Source: Acidithiobacillus sp. HP-2
Lineage (GTDB): Bacteria > Pseudomonadota > Gammaproteobacteria > Acidithiobacillales > Acidithiobacillaceae
DNA: 64,000 bases
Direction: 5' to 3'
NCBI RefSeq assembly: GCF_015100155.1
Contig: NZ_JACKZA010000003.1
Location: 124,001 to 188,000 of the forward strand
Each line of letters opens with the position of its first letter. Position 1 is the first letter of the stretch. The notes beneath the pieces were generated by a model. That model made no database searches. It saw nothing but the letters and a program-made list of their open reading frames with translations, and was not told the DNA's origin. The position numbers and the translations under genes are program-made. Below, in pieces: positions 25,889-34,718 of this stretch.

Positions 25889-26905
25889 ATGACTGATGTT
25901 GGTGATTTGTTACGTCCGCAGGGCGTAGAAGTTGAAGAAATTTCCGCACGTCGTGCGCGCCTGTCTTTGGGCCCTCTGGAGCGTGGCTTTGGTCACACCT
26001 TGGGCAGTGGTTTGAGGCGTATTCTGCTCTCTTCGCTGAAAGGAGCGGCAGTGACCGAGGTGGAGATTGAGGGTGTTCTGCACGAATATTCCAGCATTGA
26101 AGGGGTGCAGGAAGATGTCGTAGATATTCTCCTCAATCTCAAAATGCTTGCAGTTCGCTCGCAGGGTCACAGTGATGTGATGGTTACTTTGCGCAAGCGT
26201 GGCCCGGGTTTGATGACCGGTGCAGACATTGTTTCTGAGCATGGTATTGAAGTGGCCAATCCTGATCAGGTCATTGCTACTTTGACTCGGGATGTAGAAC
26301 TGGTCATGCATCTGCGGATTGACGATGGTCGCGGCTATGATGCTGCAGCTACACGGCGTCAGAATCATGAGAAACGTATTGGCGTGATGGCTCTGGATGC
26401 CAGTTTCAGTCCGGTTTTGAAAGTCAGTTATCAGGTCGAAAGTGCGCGTGTAGAACAGCGTACCGATTTGGATCGCTTGGTCCTGGATGTGGAAACCAAC
26501 GGTGTCGTTGATCCGGTTTGGGCAGTTCAGGAGGCCTCACGGATTCTGCGTAGTCAGTTGGGCGTTTTGGCTGGTGCTGAAAATCAGCAGGAGCCTGAAG
26601 CTTCTCAGGTTCAAAACGGTCAGGATTTGATGCCCTTGCTGATACGTCCCGTGGATGACCTGGAGCTGACCGTTCGTTCAGCCAATTGTCTCAAAGCAGA
26701 AGATATTTTTTACATTGGTGATCTGGTTCAAAAATCCGAACAGGAACTATTGAAAGCTCCTAATCTCGGCAAAAAATCACTCACTGAAATCAAGGAAGTC
26801 CTGGTGGCCCATGGCCTCAGTCTGGGTATGCGTGTTGAAAACTGGCCGCCGGAGAACCTGCCGCCCATTTCCGGGCGCGGCGCAGACGTTGATGTTAACG
26901 GCTAA
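25889..26905 (+). CDS. rpoA: DNA-directed RNA polymerase alpha subunit
   Basis: Alpha subunit, 338 residues. The N-terminal assembly domain has [24 protein letters not shown] and the VEGVQEDV-like [17 protein letters not shown] linker at about 236-252 leads to the C-terminal domain with [19 protein letters not shown] and [15 protein letters not shown], the UP-element and activator contact. The tail is a little longer than in E. coli (329). Confidence 0.97.
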   Translation: MTDVGDLLRPQGVEVEEISARRARLSLGPLERGFGHTLGSGLRRILLSSLKGAAVTEVEIEGVLHEYSSIEGVQEDVVDILLNLKMLAVRSQGHSDVMVTLRKRGPGLMTGADIVSEHGIEVANPDQVIATLTRDVELVMHLRIDDGRGYDAAATRRQNHEKRIGVMALDASFSPVLKVSYQVESARVEQRTDLDRLVLDVETNGVVDPVWAVQEASRILRSQLGVLAGAENQQEPEASQVQNGQDLMPLLIRPVDDLELTVRSANCLKAEDIFYIGDLVQKSEQELLKAPNLGKKSLTEIKEVLVAHGLSLGMRVENWPPENLPPISGRGADVDVNG

Positions 26906-26934
26906 TGTTCAGAATTTGGTAGAGGGAATGGGTT

Positions 26935-27306
26935 ATGCGTCATCGCAAAAGTGGTAAGCAACTAAATAGAAATAGCAGTCATCGGCAGGCCATGTTTGCC
27001 AACATGATGGTGTCCTTGTTTCACCATGAGCGTATTGTTACGACGCTTCCAAAGGCCAAAGAGCTGCGTCGCTTTGCCGAACCGATGATAACCTTGGCGA
27101 AGGATGCCACGGTTGCCAAGCGTCGTCTGGCTTTTTCGCGCTTGCGTGATCGGCAGGCGGTGGTCAAGCTTTTTGATGATCTTGGTCCACATTATGCTGC
27201 GCGTCCCGGTGGTTATTTGCGTATTGTGAAATATGGCTTTCGTGCTGGTGACAATGCCCCTTTGGCTATTGTCGAGTTGGTCGACCGTCAGGCTGCCACC
27301 GCCTGA
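26935..27306 (+). CDS. rplQ: 50S ribosomal protein L17
   Basis: L17, 123 residues, near the tunnel exit. [24 protein letters not shown] opens the protein, followed by [14 protein letters not shown]. Last gene of the ribosomal supercluster; a terminator follows 33 bp later. Confidence 0.97.
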   Translation: MRHRKSGKQLNRNSSHRQAMFANMMVSLFHHERIVTTLPKAKELRRFAEPMITLAKDATVAKRRLAFSRLRDRQAVVKLFDDLGPHYAARPGGYLRIVKYGFRAGDNAPLAIVELVDRQAATA

Positions 27307-27338
27307 TATCGCTTTACAAGGGCTTTTGAACCACAAAT

Positions 27339-27370
27339 CGGTCCATGATGAAAATCAGGGCCGTTTTTTT
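27339..27370 (+). terminator. Intrinsic terminator after rplQ
   Basis: A stem of CGGTCC with GGGCCG (one G-U pair), one bulged A, then TGAT/ATCA capped by a GAAA tetraloop, is followed by seven T (27364-27370). It closes the supercluster that begins upstream of position 1. The 106 bp from here to the HiPIP gene hold no convincing promoter apart from weak matches around 27392-27420. Confidence 0.85.
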
Positions 27371-27476
27371 GTGCCTTTTTTTAGGTTTCTGGCTACACAT
27401 TAAACCTGACTACGTACTATGGTAATTTGGTATCGTTGTGCTTATTTTTCGGTACCCAAGCTAATAGGAGAAGTTT

Positions 27477-27758
27477 ATGAAGAAGTTGACCCGTCGTGAA
27501 TGGTTCCGGTCGAGTGGTAAGGTGGTTTTGGCGGCCGCAGTGGCACCGGCAGTGCTGTCCAATATCGCAGAGGCAGCAACCAGTAAAGCCAGTCAGGCCT
27601 CAGTGCAATATGTTACCCACCCCAACGGCAAGGAAATGTGCAGTAATTGCAAATTTTTTGTCGCTGGAGCCAAGCCCAACGAAGATGGGACCTGCAAGGT
27701 AGTGTCCGGTAAAATTAGTCCCCATGGGTATTGCGCTGTTTATATGCCGAAAAAATAG
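27477..27758 (+). CDS. High-potential iron-sulfur protein with Tat signal
   Basis: Small exported redox protein, 93 residues. The N-terminus has a twin-arginine motif TRREWF (residues 5-10), a hydrophobic stretch and an Ala-rich cleavage region near 31-34. The mature part has Cys55, Cys58, Cys73 and Cys86, the C-x2-C-x14-C-x12-C arrangement that binds one [4Fe-4S] cluster in HiPIPs. Such proteins are periplasmic electron carriers; in Acidithiobacillus relatives include the Iro protein linked to iron or sulfur oxidation. The electron partner cannot be told from the neighbours. AGGAGAAG precedes the ATG. Confidence 0.92.
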   Translation: MKKLTRREWFRSSGKVVLAAAVAPAVLSNIAEAATSKASQASVQYVTHPNGKEMCSNCKFFVAGAKPNEDGTCKVVSGKISPHGYCAVYMPKK

Positions 27759-27767
27759 ATCGCTGAA

Positions 27768-28220
27768 TTATTGCTGTCCGGTACTGCCAAATCCGGCACT
27801 ACCCCTCTCTGTGGTAGCAAATTTACCAACCACCAGAATTTCAGGGCGAATAACGGGTACCAGAACCATCTGCGCTACCCGTTCTCCCGGTTCAATGACG
27901 ATTTCTTCTTGACTGCGGTTCCATAGAGACATTTTTATGGGTCCCTGGTAATCCGCATCAATGAGGCCGGTCAGGTTGCCCAAGACCAGGCCCTTATGTC
28001 CAAGACCTGAGCGGGGTAACAGGAGTGCGGTGATTCCAGGATCAGCGATGTGCATGGCAAAGCCTGCTGATACTAACCCCACAGTGTTTGCCGACAGATG
28101 CAGGGGCTCATCCAGGCAGGCGCGTAAATCCATTCCGGCGGCGTCAGCGCTGGCATAATGGGGTAATGGCCATTGTGTACCAATGCGTGGGTCGAGGATG
28201 CGAATTTGCAAATTAGTCAC
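27768..28220 (-). CDS. dut: dUTP diphosphatase
   Basis: Hydrolyses dUTP to dUMP and PPi, keeping uracil out of DNA and supplying thymidylate synthesis. The 150-residue protein from the GTG at 28220 contains all five trimeric dUTPase motifs: DAAGMDLRA, PRSGLGHKGLVLGN, GLIDADYQG, RVAQMVLVP and RGSAGFGSTG. The start overlaps the end of coaBC by 8 bp, the same dfp-dut order as in E. coli. Confidence 0.95.
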   Translation of the reverse strand: MTNLQIRILDPRIGTQWPLPHYASADAAGMDLRACLDEPLHLSANTVGLVSAGFAMHIADPGITALLLPRSGLGHKGLVLGNLTGLIDADYQGPIKMSLWNRSQEEIVIEPGERVAQMVLVPVIRPEILVVGKFATTERGSAGFGSTGQQ

Positions 28221-29463
28221 GGGAATGATGAACCTCGCTGGCGAAGTGGATTTTGCTGATGTGGCCGATGAGTATCCTTGCCATATCAATTTTACGGCAA
28301 GCTGGAATATCTATTTGAGTTTTATCATGGAGTAGGGTGCAGGCATTGATTTCACTGCCCATTCCAGTCGTGCTGCTGCTGATATCATTGATAATAATGG
28401 TATCGGCCCCCTTGCGGGATGCCTTGGCGCGTGCTGAATCCAAGTGATCCCGGGTTTCTGCGGCAAAGGCAACAATGACGCGTGGGCGTTGGGGGTGACG
28501 ATGGATGCTGGACACGATATCTGGATTCAGTGTCAACGCAATCTGCTCAGGCACTGCTGATTTGGGCGTTTTATGTGGGCTTTGCAAAGTGGGTCGATGG
28601 TCCGCAACCGCCGCATTGGCAATCAATAAATCCGTGGGTATTTCCAGACTATGCAGGCAGGCCTCGAGCATCTCCTGAGCTGAGTTGACATCTTCCCGCA
28701 GAACCCCGGGCGGTGTTGGTTCATGACTGGGACCGCTGATGAGTCGTACCTGCGCACCGGCTTCAGCACAAGCCTGAGCCAGTGCAAATCCCTGTTTGCC
28801 GCTTGCGCGGTTGGTCAGTCCCCGGGCTGGATCCAGGCTTTCCCAGGTGGGGCCTGCAGTAACCAGTATTTGCTTTCCAGAAAGTGTTTTGTTGGCCAGA
28901 GCCAGGCGCAGTTGGCCAACTATCTGCTCTGGTTCCAGCATGCGTCCCGTGCCTTCCTCGCCACAAGCTAAAACCCCGGCATCAGGGCCCAGAAATTGTG
29001 CGCCATATTCAAGCAGCTGCTGGATATGCCCCTGGGTGGCAGGATGTGACCACATGCTGGCGTTCATGGCCGGAGCAAGAAAAACGGGTGCGCGCGTGAC
29101 CAGCAGCAGGGTACTGAGTAGATCATTGGCAAGACCCAGGGAAAAACGGGCAAGACTATTTGCCGTCACCGGCGCGACAATAATGGCATCCGGCCAGCGC
29201 GCCAGACGAATATGATCCATTGCGGCTTCATCCTCGGCCGCAAATAAATCCTGGCGTACCGGCTGACCACTCAGGGCCTGTAAAGTGATGGGCGTAACAA
29301 ACTGCCTGGCGCTTTGGGTCATGACTACGCGTACTTCGGCACCGAGGCGCAGCAATTGGCGGACTATTTCCGGACTTTTATAGGCCGCAATGCTGCCACA
29401 AATTCCCATCAGAATTCGTTTGCCAGCCAGGGGCTCGGTCGTGTTGAATAGGGTTTCTATCAT
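28213..29463 (-). CDS. coaBC: Bifunctional phosphopantothenoylcysteine decarboxylase/synthetase
   Basis: Coenzyme A biosynthesis enzyme, 416 residues. The N-terminal flavoprotein (CoaC) half shows GICGSIAAYK, the catalytic His region AMDHIRLARW, PAMNASMW, and ACGEEGTGRM, whose Cys is the decarboxylase acid. The CoaB half begins near 190 with ILVTAGPTWE and has NRASGKQG and the AFAAET/NDIS segments. Transcribed with dut and divergently from radC across only 32 bp. Confidence 0.96.
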   Translation of the reverse strand: MIETLFNTTEPLAGKRILMGICGSIAAYKSPEIVRQLLRLGAEVRVVMTQSARQFVTPITLQALSGQPVRQDLFAAEDEAAMDHIRLARWPDAIIVAPVTANSLARFSLGLANDLLSTLLLVTRAPVFLAPAMNASMWSHPATQGHIQQLLEYGAQFLGPDAGVLACGEEGTGRMLEPEQIVGQLRLALANKTLSGKQILVTAGPTWESLDPARGLTNRASGKQGFALAQACAEAGAQVRLISGPSHEPTPPGVLREDVNSAQEMLEACLHSLEIPTDLLIANAAVADHRPTLQSPHKTPKSAVPEQIALTLNPDIVSSIHRHPQRPRVIVAFAAETRDHLDSARAKASRKGADTIIINDISSSTTGMGSEINACTLLHDKTQIDIPACRKIDMARILIGHISKIHFASEVHHSRD

Positions 29464-29495
29464 GATATTCCCAGTTTAAGGGATGGAGGGAGCAA

Positions 29496-30170
29496 ATGGC
29501 TATTACTGATTGGCCGGTGGACGAACGGCCGCGAGAAAGATTATTACAGAAAGGGGCGCAAAGTTTGTCTGATGCCGAGCTTTTGGCGATTTTTCTGCGG
29601 GTTGGTGTGAAGGGTAAAAGTGCAGTGGATGTATCCCGGGAATTGCTGCAAATTTTTGGTGGGTTGCGGGCCTTGCTGACGGCTACCCGGGATCAGTTTT
29701 GTGCGCATCATGGTATGGGTGATGCGAAATATGCCTTACTGCAGGCGGTATTGGAGATGGGGCGACGGCATCTGGCAGAAGATTGGCAGCGGGGTAGTTG
29801 CCTGGACTCCCCACAGCGCGTTCGCCAGTATTTGTCGGCCAGTCTGCGCGATCGCGGCCGGGAAATATTCGCTGTCATTTTTCTGGATCATCGCCACCGG
29901 GTGTTGAAGCTCGAAGAAATGTTTTTGGGGACCATAGATGCTGCGACAGTCCATATTCGCGAAGTGGTGAAGCGCGCGCTGGAGTTGAATGCGTCCGCCT
30001 TGATTGTCGCGCACAATCATCCTTCCGGCGTGGCAGAGCCGAGCTCTGCTGATCTTGCGCTGACCCGGCGTCTGGAAAGTGCCATGCAGTTAATGGAGTT
30101 GCGTTTGCTGGATCATTTTATTGTCGGTGAAGGTGAACCCTTGTCTTTGCGCGAGCAGGGGGGTTGGTGA
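29496..30170 (+). CDS. radC: RadC-family JAMM-domain protein
   Basis: Protein of 224 residues with the RadC layout: an N-terminal helical region with the opening [12 protein letters not shown] and a C-terminal metalloprotease-like JAMM fold with AHNHPSG and the following PSSAD (about residues 170-185). The family is widespread; its proposed DNA repair role is disputed. GGAGGGAG precedes the ATG. It overlaps dgkA by 4 bp. Confidence 0.93.
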   Translation: MAITDWPVDERPRERLLQKGAQSLSDAELLAIFLRVGVKGKSAVDVSRELLQIFGGLRALLTATRDQFCAHHGMGDAKYALLQAVLEMGRRHLAEDWQRGSCLDSPQRVRQYLSASLRDRGREIFAVIFLDHRHRVLKLEEMFLGTIDAATVHIREVVKRALELNASALIVAHNHPSGVAEPSSADLALTRRLESAMQLMELRLLDHFIVGEGEPLSLREQGGW

Positions 30171-30535
30171 ATAAAAATAAACCCATCTGGCAGCGCGCAC
30201 TCTATGCTCTGCGCGGGCTGAGGATTGCCGCACGGGAAGAAGCCAGCTTTCGCGCAGAATTATGGGCTGTGCTGGCGGCCGTGGCTTTTTTGCTTTGGGC
30301 GCAGGTCGCTTTATGGTGGTGGGGCTTGGCCCTGCTGTGGATGGCCATGCTGTTGGCTACCGAGTTATTGAATAGTGCAGTAGAGTCGCTGGCGGATCTG
30401 GTCAGTCCCGAATTTGATCCCCTGGTTGCTCGCGCCAAGGATTGTGGGGCGGCAGCGGTTTTTGTTTTGAGTAGCGTCGGTGTTGCTCTGCTGTTACTGA
30501 TTTTGTGGCAGTATTTCCATGCTGGGGGTGGATAA
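30167..30535 (+). CDS. dgkA: Diacylglycerol kinase
   Basis: Inner-membrane enzyme, 122 residues from GTG 30167 (GTGA overlap with the radC stop, AGCAGGGGGG ahead). It rephosphorylates diacylglycerol released by glycan and lipid turnover. Three membrane helices are visible (about 32-52, 54-72, 96-118). The signature [14 protein letters not shown] with the catalytic Glu and the following AKDCGAAAV are intact. Confidence 0.93.
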   Translation: MNKNKPIWQRALYALRGLRIAAREEASFRAELWAVLAAVAFLLWAQVALWWWGLALLWMAMLLATELLNSAVESLADLVSPEFDPLVARAKDCGAAAVFVLSSVGVALLLLILWQYFHAGGG

Positions 30536-30547
30536 GATGGGTGTTAT

Positions 30548-30577
30548 TTTACCCGGTGCGCTGTTGCTGCCTATAAT
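30548..30577 (+). promoter_or_regulatory. Possible promoter for the DUF948/YtxH pair
   Basis: A consensus -10 TATAAT (30572-30577) has a weak -35 TTTACC (30548-30553) 18 bp upstream. It lies in the 122-bp gap before the DUF948 gene. Confidence 0.45.
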
Positions 30578-30657
30578 GACCGTATATGCGGGTTGCGGCG
30601 GGGCTTATGGAAGCCACGGACTGGCTGCCGGAAAATTGCAAAACGTAGGGAGAAATA

Positions 30658-31011
30658 ATGGGTATTAACGCGGGCATTACCGTTATTGCCGTTGTCTTGA
30701 TCATTATTATGCTGATCATTGCGGTGACTGCGGGCGTATTTATTCGGACTTTTTTGCGTTTGGAAAGATTGCTGGCCCGTGCTGAACAGGATGTTGGCCC
30801 CCTGATTTTTGAGCTGAAGTCGGCCTTGGTAGATATCAAGAAAATGACCCAGGTGGGGCGGGCGCAGATGAATCGGGTGGATTCCACCATGAAGTACCTC
30901 AGTCGGGAAATTATGGAAACCACCGAAACCCTGGTCCAGCCTGTACAGGAACTCGGTATGTGGTATCGGGCTTTGCGCACAGGCTGGCGCTATTTTTCAC
31001 GCAAACGTTAA
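30658..31011 (+). CDS. DUF948-like membrane-anchored coiled-coil protein
   Basis: Protein of 117 residues with one N-terminal membrane helix (about 5-28, rich in Ile and Val) and a charged helical remainder, the usual form of DUF948 proteins. The function of the family is unknown. It is paired with a YtxH-like gene 26 bp downstream, a pairing seen in other bacteria and suggestive of an envelope-stress role, which is inference. AGGGAGA precedes the ATG. Confidence 0.75.
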   Translation: MGINAGITVIAVVLIIIMLIIAVTAGVFIRTFLRLERLLARAEQDVGPLIFELKSALVDIKKMTQVGRAQMNRVDSTMKYLSREIMETTETLVQPVQELGMWYRALRTGWRYFSRKR

Positions 31012-31037
31012 AGCCGGAAACGGCGAGGAGAAAAACC

Positions 31038-31400
31038 ATGAGAAACGCAGAAGGTTTTGTAGTGGGGATTCTGGTAGGTGCAGTAGGCGCCTTATTGCTG
31101 GCACCAGCCAGCGGTGCGGAAACCCGTCAGGAATTGCGTAAGGCGATGGACAAGGGTAGAGAGCGTTTTTACAACCTGGAATCTTTGGCGGAAGAACGCA
31201 TTGCGGTGTTGATTGATGAAATCCAGGAAAAAACTGCTCGATTGATGGATGCCGGCGGAGATTTGATGGAATCCAAACGTGAAGATTTGCTGGAGGCTAT
31301 CCAGGTAGCCAAGCGGGCTCTGGCCGACGAGCGGGACATTCTTACCAGAAGCACACGTGCCCGTCGGGAAGTGCTGTTGGAAGAAGAAGAGAACCTCTGA
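31038..31400 (+). CDS. YtxH-domain protein
   Basis: Protein of 120 residues. The N-terminus EGFVVGILVGAVGALLLAP is a glycine-zipper-like membrane segment (about 5-22) followed by SGAETRQELRKAMDKG, the YtxH signature, and then a long amphipathic helix. Function unknown; YtxH of Bacillus is a general-stress protein. It probably acts with the DUF948 protein upstream. The ATG at 31038 is preceded by GAGGAG. Confidence 0.8.
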   Translation: MRNAEGFVVGILVGAVGALLLAPASGAETRQELRKAMDKGRERFYNLESLAEERIAVLIDEIQEKTARLMDAGGDLMESKREDLLEAIQVAKRALADERDILTRSTRARREVLLEEEENL

Positions 31401-31507
31401 TTTCAGTGTTCGACACGTGACTTTTTATGGTGTAATCAATCATTTCATGGTGCGGTTGCGGGTCGGGACGGCTATGATGTGCAGACCGAATTCTTAAGGA
31501 GATACAG

Positions 31508-31885
31508 ATGGCTGATAAATTGTTGATGGTTATGGTAAACACCGATCCTTCCAACCCCCAGGAACTGGGCGCGCCGTTCTTTCAGGCTACCGTTGCTGCC
31601 GCAATGGATTTTGACGTGGAAGTGGTGTTGACCGCCCGTGCCGGTGAGTTGGCCAAAAAAGGCGTGGCGGAAAAAATGTTCGTGATGCCTGGCAGTCCCA
31701 AAAGTGTCTACGATTTCATCAAGGATGCCCATGAGGCTGGCGTAAAGTTTTTTGTCTGCACCCCGACGCTGGAATTGTGGGACTGCACCAAGGAAGATTT
31801 GATTCCTGAAGTATCCGACGTGGTCGGTGGCGCTTATGTGATTGAGCAGGCCATGGACGACGACGTGGTCACCTTTACGTATTGA
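31508..31885 (+). CDS. DsrE-family protein
   Basis: Protein of 125 residues of the DsrE/DsrF-like fold, with the N-terminal strand LLMVMVNTDP and the loop FVCTPTLELWDC near the middle that holds two cysteines. DsrE, TusD and relatives pass sulfur as persulfide, and such proteins are frequent in sulfur oxidisers, which fits the likely organism. No tus, rhodanese or hdr gene is nearby, so the partner is unknown. AAGGAGAT precedes the ATG. Subfamily is not certain. Confidence 0.75.
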   Translation: MADKLLMVMVNTDPSNPQELGAPFFQATVAAAMDFDVEVVLTARAGELAKKGVAEKMFVMPGSPKSVYDFIKDAHEAGVKFFVCTPTLELWDCTKEDLIPEVSDVVGGAYVIEQAMDDDVVTFTY

Positions 31886-31892
31886 TGCCAAG

Positions 31893-32441
31893 ATGACACC
31901 TACCCATTTGGGGCCCGCTGAACATCTGTTCAGCGCGGAAGAGGTGGAAGCGGCCATCCAGAGGATGGCCGTTGCCATTAATAAGGATCTTGAACATCTG
32001 ACCCCACATCGCCCGGTGGTGCTGCTTTGTGTATTGACTGGCGCCATTGTCGTGGTGGGCCAGCTCATGCCGCATCTGCATTTTCCCATGACGCTGGATT
32101 GTGTGCAGGTCAGTCGCTACGGTTCAGAAACCAGTGGTGGCGAGTTGCAATGGCGTACGCGTCCCAAGGAGTCTCTCTCAGGGGCTGTTGTGCTCCTGGT
32201 GGATGATATTCTGGATGAAGGTATTACCCTCAAATCCATTCAGGACTATTGCATGGCAGAAGGTGCTGTGGCGGTGCATACGGCGGTGATGGTGCGCAAG
32301 ATGCGGCCACGATCTGTTGACCTGCAGGTGGATTATGTCGGTCTGGAGGTTCCAGACCAGTTCGTGTTTGGCTATGGTCTGGATGCCCGGGGACTGGGAC
32401 GTAATGCCCCGGGAATTTTTTTCCTCCCGGAGGATCGCTGA
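31893..32441 (+). CDS. hpt: Hypoxanthine phosphoribosyltransferase
   Basis: Purine salvage enzyme making IMP or GMP from hypoxanthine or guanine and PRPP; 182 residues from ATG 31893. The PRPP-binding loop VVLLVDDILDEGITL (about 108-121) is diagnostic, with the LTGAIVVV segment upstream. It lies directly ahead of the methylthio-purine phosphorylase (TGA then ATG), which makes hypoxanthine its likely substrate in a salvage pathway. Confidence 0.92.
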   Translation: MTPTHLGPAEHLFSAEEVEAAIQRMAVAINKDLEHLTPHRPVVLLCVLTGAIVVVGQLMPHLHFPMTLDCVQVSRYGSETSGGELQWRTRPKESLSGAVVLLVDDILDEGITLKSIQDYCMAEGAVAVHTAVMVRKMRPRSVDLQVDYVGLEVPDQFVFGYGLDARGLGRNAPGIFFLPEDR

Positions 32442-33257
32442 ATGGGCGTGGTCGGCATTATTGGTGGAAGTGGTTTGACGCGACTCAATAACCTGCAGAT
32501 CCGTAATCGTCGGGTGGTAAGAACACCGTTCGGTGAGGCTTCCGGCCCCCTGACTTTTGGTGATCTGGGCGGGCAGGAAGTGGTTTTTCTGGCTCGGCAC
32601 GGTTACGGACATACCATTCCCCCGCACCGAGTGAATTATCGTGCCAATATCTGGGCCTTGCACCATGTGGGAGTGACCCATGTGATTGCCGTGGCGGCGG
32701 TGGGTGGTATCAGTGCAGCCATGCAATCCGGGGTGATATGTATTCCGGACCAGTTGATTGACTACACCAGCGGAAGGCCTGGCACTTTCTTTGAAGGTGG
32801 CGAAAGCATGGTGGTCCATATTGATTTTTCCGAACCCTACTGCGGACGTATTCGTGAACGTCTTTTAGAGGGGGCAAAGATTTCTGATGTGGGGGTGATA
32901 GATGGGGCTACCTATGCGGCTACCCAAGGTCCCCGTCTGGAAACCATTGCGGAAATTCGGCGCATCGAAAAAGATGGTGGAGATATTGTGGGCATGACTG
33001 GTGCACCGGAAGCGGTATTGGCCCGCGAGATCGGTCTTTGTTACGCACCCATATCGTTGGTAGTCAATCCGGCCGCTGGCAAATCCAGCGAGCCCATCAC
33101 CATGGAGGCCATTGACGCCGTCATGCATGAGGGCATGGAAAGAGTCCGGGCGATTCTGGCCAGTACGGTGCCTCTGCTGGCTGATTGCCCGCAATGTGAC
33201 TGCGGCGTTTCCGTAGGCCCGGAAGCACTTAAACATTTGCACAGTCGGCGCAAGTAA
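32442..33257 (+). CDS. mtnP: S-methyl-5'-thioinosine/thioadenosine phosphorylase
   Basis: Nucleoside phosphorylase of the MTAP family, 271 residues. It shows GIIGGSGL, LARHGYGHTIPPHRVNYRAN (phosphate site), TYAATQGPRLET and DIVGMTGAPEAVLAREIGLCYA. In the base-recognition region it reads VVNPAAGKSSEP, with Asn where adenine-specific enzymes have Asp residues; Pseudomonas enzymes of this kind act on methylthioinosine. That, and the adjacent hpt, favour a 6-oxopurine substrate. The exact substrate is inference. Confidence 0.85.
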   Translation: MGVVGIIGGSGLTRLNNLQIRNRRVVRTPFGEASGPLTFGDLGGQEVVFLARHGYGHTIPPHRVNYRANIWALHHVGVTHVIAVAAVGGISAAMQSGVICIPDQLIDYTSGRPGTFFEGGESMVVHIDFSEPYCGRIRERLLEGAKISDVGVIDGATYAATQGPRLETIAEIRRIEKDGGDIVGMTGAPEAVLAREIGLCYAPISLVVNPAAGKSSEPITMEAIDAVMHEGMERVRAILASTVPLLADCPQCDCGVSVGPEALKHLHSRRK

Positions 33258-33266
33258 CGAGCGGCT

Positions 33267-33301
33267 AAAAAAGGCAGATCGTCAGTCAGATCTGCCTTTT
33301 T
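33267..33301. terminator. Bidirectional terminator between mtnP and gor
   Basis: A perfect 8-bp stem GGCAGATC (33273-33280) / GATCTGCC (33289-33296) with an 8-nt loop is flanked by six A on the left and five T on the right, so it can end transcription from both directions between the two convergent genes. Confidence 0.9.
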
Positions 33302-33307
33302 AACTTT

Positions 33308-34657
33308 TCAGCGTAAAGTGACCAACTCTTCCGAGCTGGTGGGATGAATGGCGATCGTGTCGTCAAAATCCTTTTTGCTGGCGCCCATGCGTAAAGCCAC
33401 TGCAAAACCCTGCAACATTTCGTCGACGCCATCGCCAATGGCATGCAAACCGACAATTTTTTCTTCCCGTCCTACGGTCACCAGTTTCATGGCGGTTTTT
33501 TCAGGGTCTTCGGAAAATGCCCGCAACATCGGGGTAAAACGGGTTTGATACACCTTGACGGCTTCATCCCCGTAAGTTTCCCGCGCGGCCGTTTCGCTGA
33601 GGCCTACCGTGGCGATGGGGGGATGGCTAAAGACTACCGTCGGCACCAGCGTGGTATCCAGGTGGCGTTCGGGCTGCTGGTTGAATAAGCGATCCGCCAG
33701 TCTTCTCCCGGCAGCAATAGCCACCGGGGTCAGGGCGGGAGCGCTGGTCACGTCGCCCAACGCATAAATGCCAGGAACAGTGGTGTTTTGGAAAGCATCC
33801 ACGGGAATGAATCCGTTTGCGTCTGAGCTGATGCCGGCATTTTCCAGCCCCAGTTCTGCACTGTTTGGACGTCTGCCAATCGCCCAAATGACGGCATCCA
33901 GTCCGCCCAGGCAGTCTCCATCCTGAAAGTGCAGGCATAAACCATCAGGGCGTTTTTCCAGCTCATGCACCTGACGCTGGGCCAGCAAATTGATGCCTTG
34001 GTGGAGCATGGCCTCCATCAGATGTTCACGGAGCATCGGCTCGAAATCATTCAGAAAATGCTTGCGACGCATGAGCAGTGATACATCACTGCCCAAAGCA
34101 TGCAAAACGCCAGCCAGTTCCACGGCAATATAACCGGCTCCGACAATGGCGACACAGCGTGGAGCGTGTTCCAATTCAAAAAAACCATCTGAACTGATGC
34201 CGAGCTCGGCACCGGGAATATCCGGCCAGGTGGGTTGGCCACCGGTAGCGATGAGGATGTGCGGGGCACGCAGAATCTTACCGTCTACTTCCACCTGGTT
34301 TTTGTCATGAAAACGCGCATGTCCACGAATCAAGGTAACGCCATTACCATCCAGTCCCTGTGCATAGCGGCCATTGAGACGATCAATATAAGCGTCTCTT
34401 TTGGCCTTGAGCCGTTCCCAATGAAAACTGGAGGCAACCGCATCAAAACCATAGTCTTCTGCCATCCGCATTTGTTCGGCCAGGTGAGCAGCATTCCAGA
34501 AGATTTTTTTAGGCACACAACCAACATTAACGCAGGTGCCTCCCAATGGTCCTTCTGCGATCAATGCGGTTTTGGCCCCATAGCTGGCCGCCCGGTTGGC
34601 CGTGGCAATGCCGCCACTGCCGCCGCCAATGACGATTAAATCATAATCCTGGTTCAC
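33308..34657 (-). CDS. gor: Glutathione reductase
   Basis: NADPH-dependent flavoenzyme of 449 residues that reduces glutathione disulfide. [14 protein letters not shown] (FAD), the redox disulfide [13 protein letters not shown] (about residues 39-51), the NADPH-binding [30 protein letters not shown] and the C-terminal catalytic AIHPTSSEE are all visible. It follows a peroxiredoxin-glutaredoxin gene by 61 bp on the same strand and so supplies that enzyme with reduced glutathione. Confidence 0.96.
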   Translation of the reverse strand: MNQDYDLIVIGGGSGGIATANRAASYGAKTALIAEGPLGGTCVNVGCVPKKIFWNAAHLAEQMRMAEDYGFDAVASSFHWERLKAKRDAYIDRLNGRYAQGLDGNGVTLIRGHARFHDKNQVEVDGKILRAPHILIATGGQPTWPDIPGAELGISSDGFFELEHAPRCVAIVGAGYIAVELAGVLHALGSDVSLLMRRKHFLNDFEPMLREHLMEAMLHQGINLLAQRQVHELEKRPDGLCLHFQDGDCLGGLDAVIWAIGRRPNSAELGLENAGISSDANGFIPVDAFQNTTVPGIYALGDVTSAPALTPVAIAAGRRLADRLFNQQPERHLDTTLVPTVVFSHPPIATVGLSETAARETYGDEAVKVYQTRFTPMLRAFSEDPEKTAMKLVTVGREEKIVGLHAIGDGVDEMLQGFAVALRMGASKKDFDDTIAIHPTSSEELVTLR

Positions 34658-34718
34658 GCTGGTTTCTCCTTGTTTTGCTGCGTTTATTCCGGCTTTCTGG
34701 ATTCAGGTTAATACAAAT

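Noticed and set aside
27371-27476. A promoter for the HiPIP gene
   Set aside because: Best match (GCTACA/TACTAT at 27392-27420) is too weak to list as a feature.
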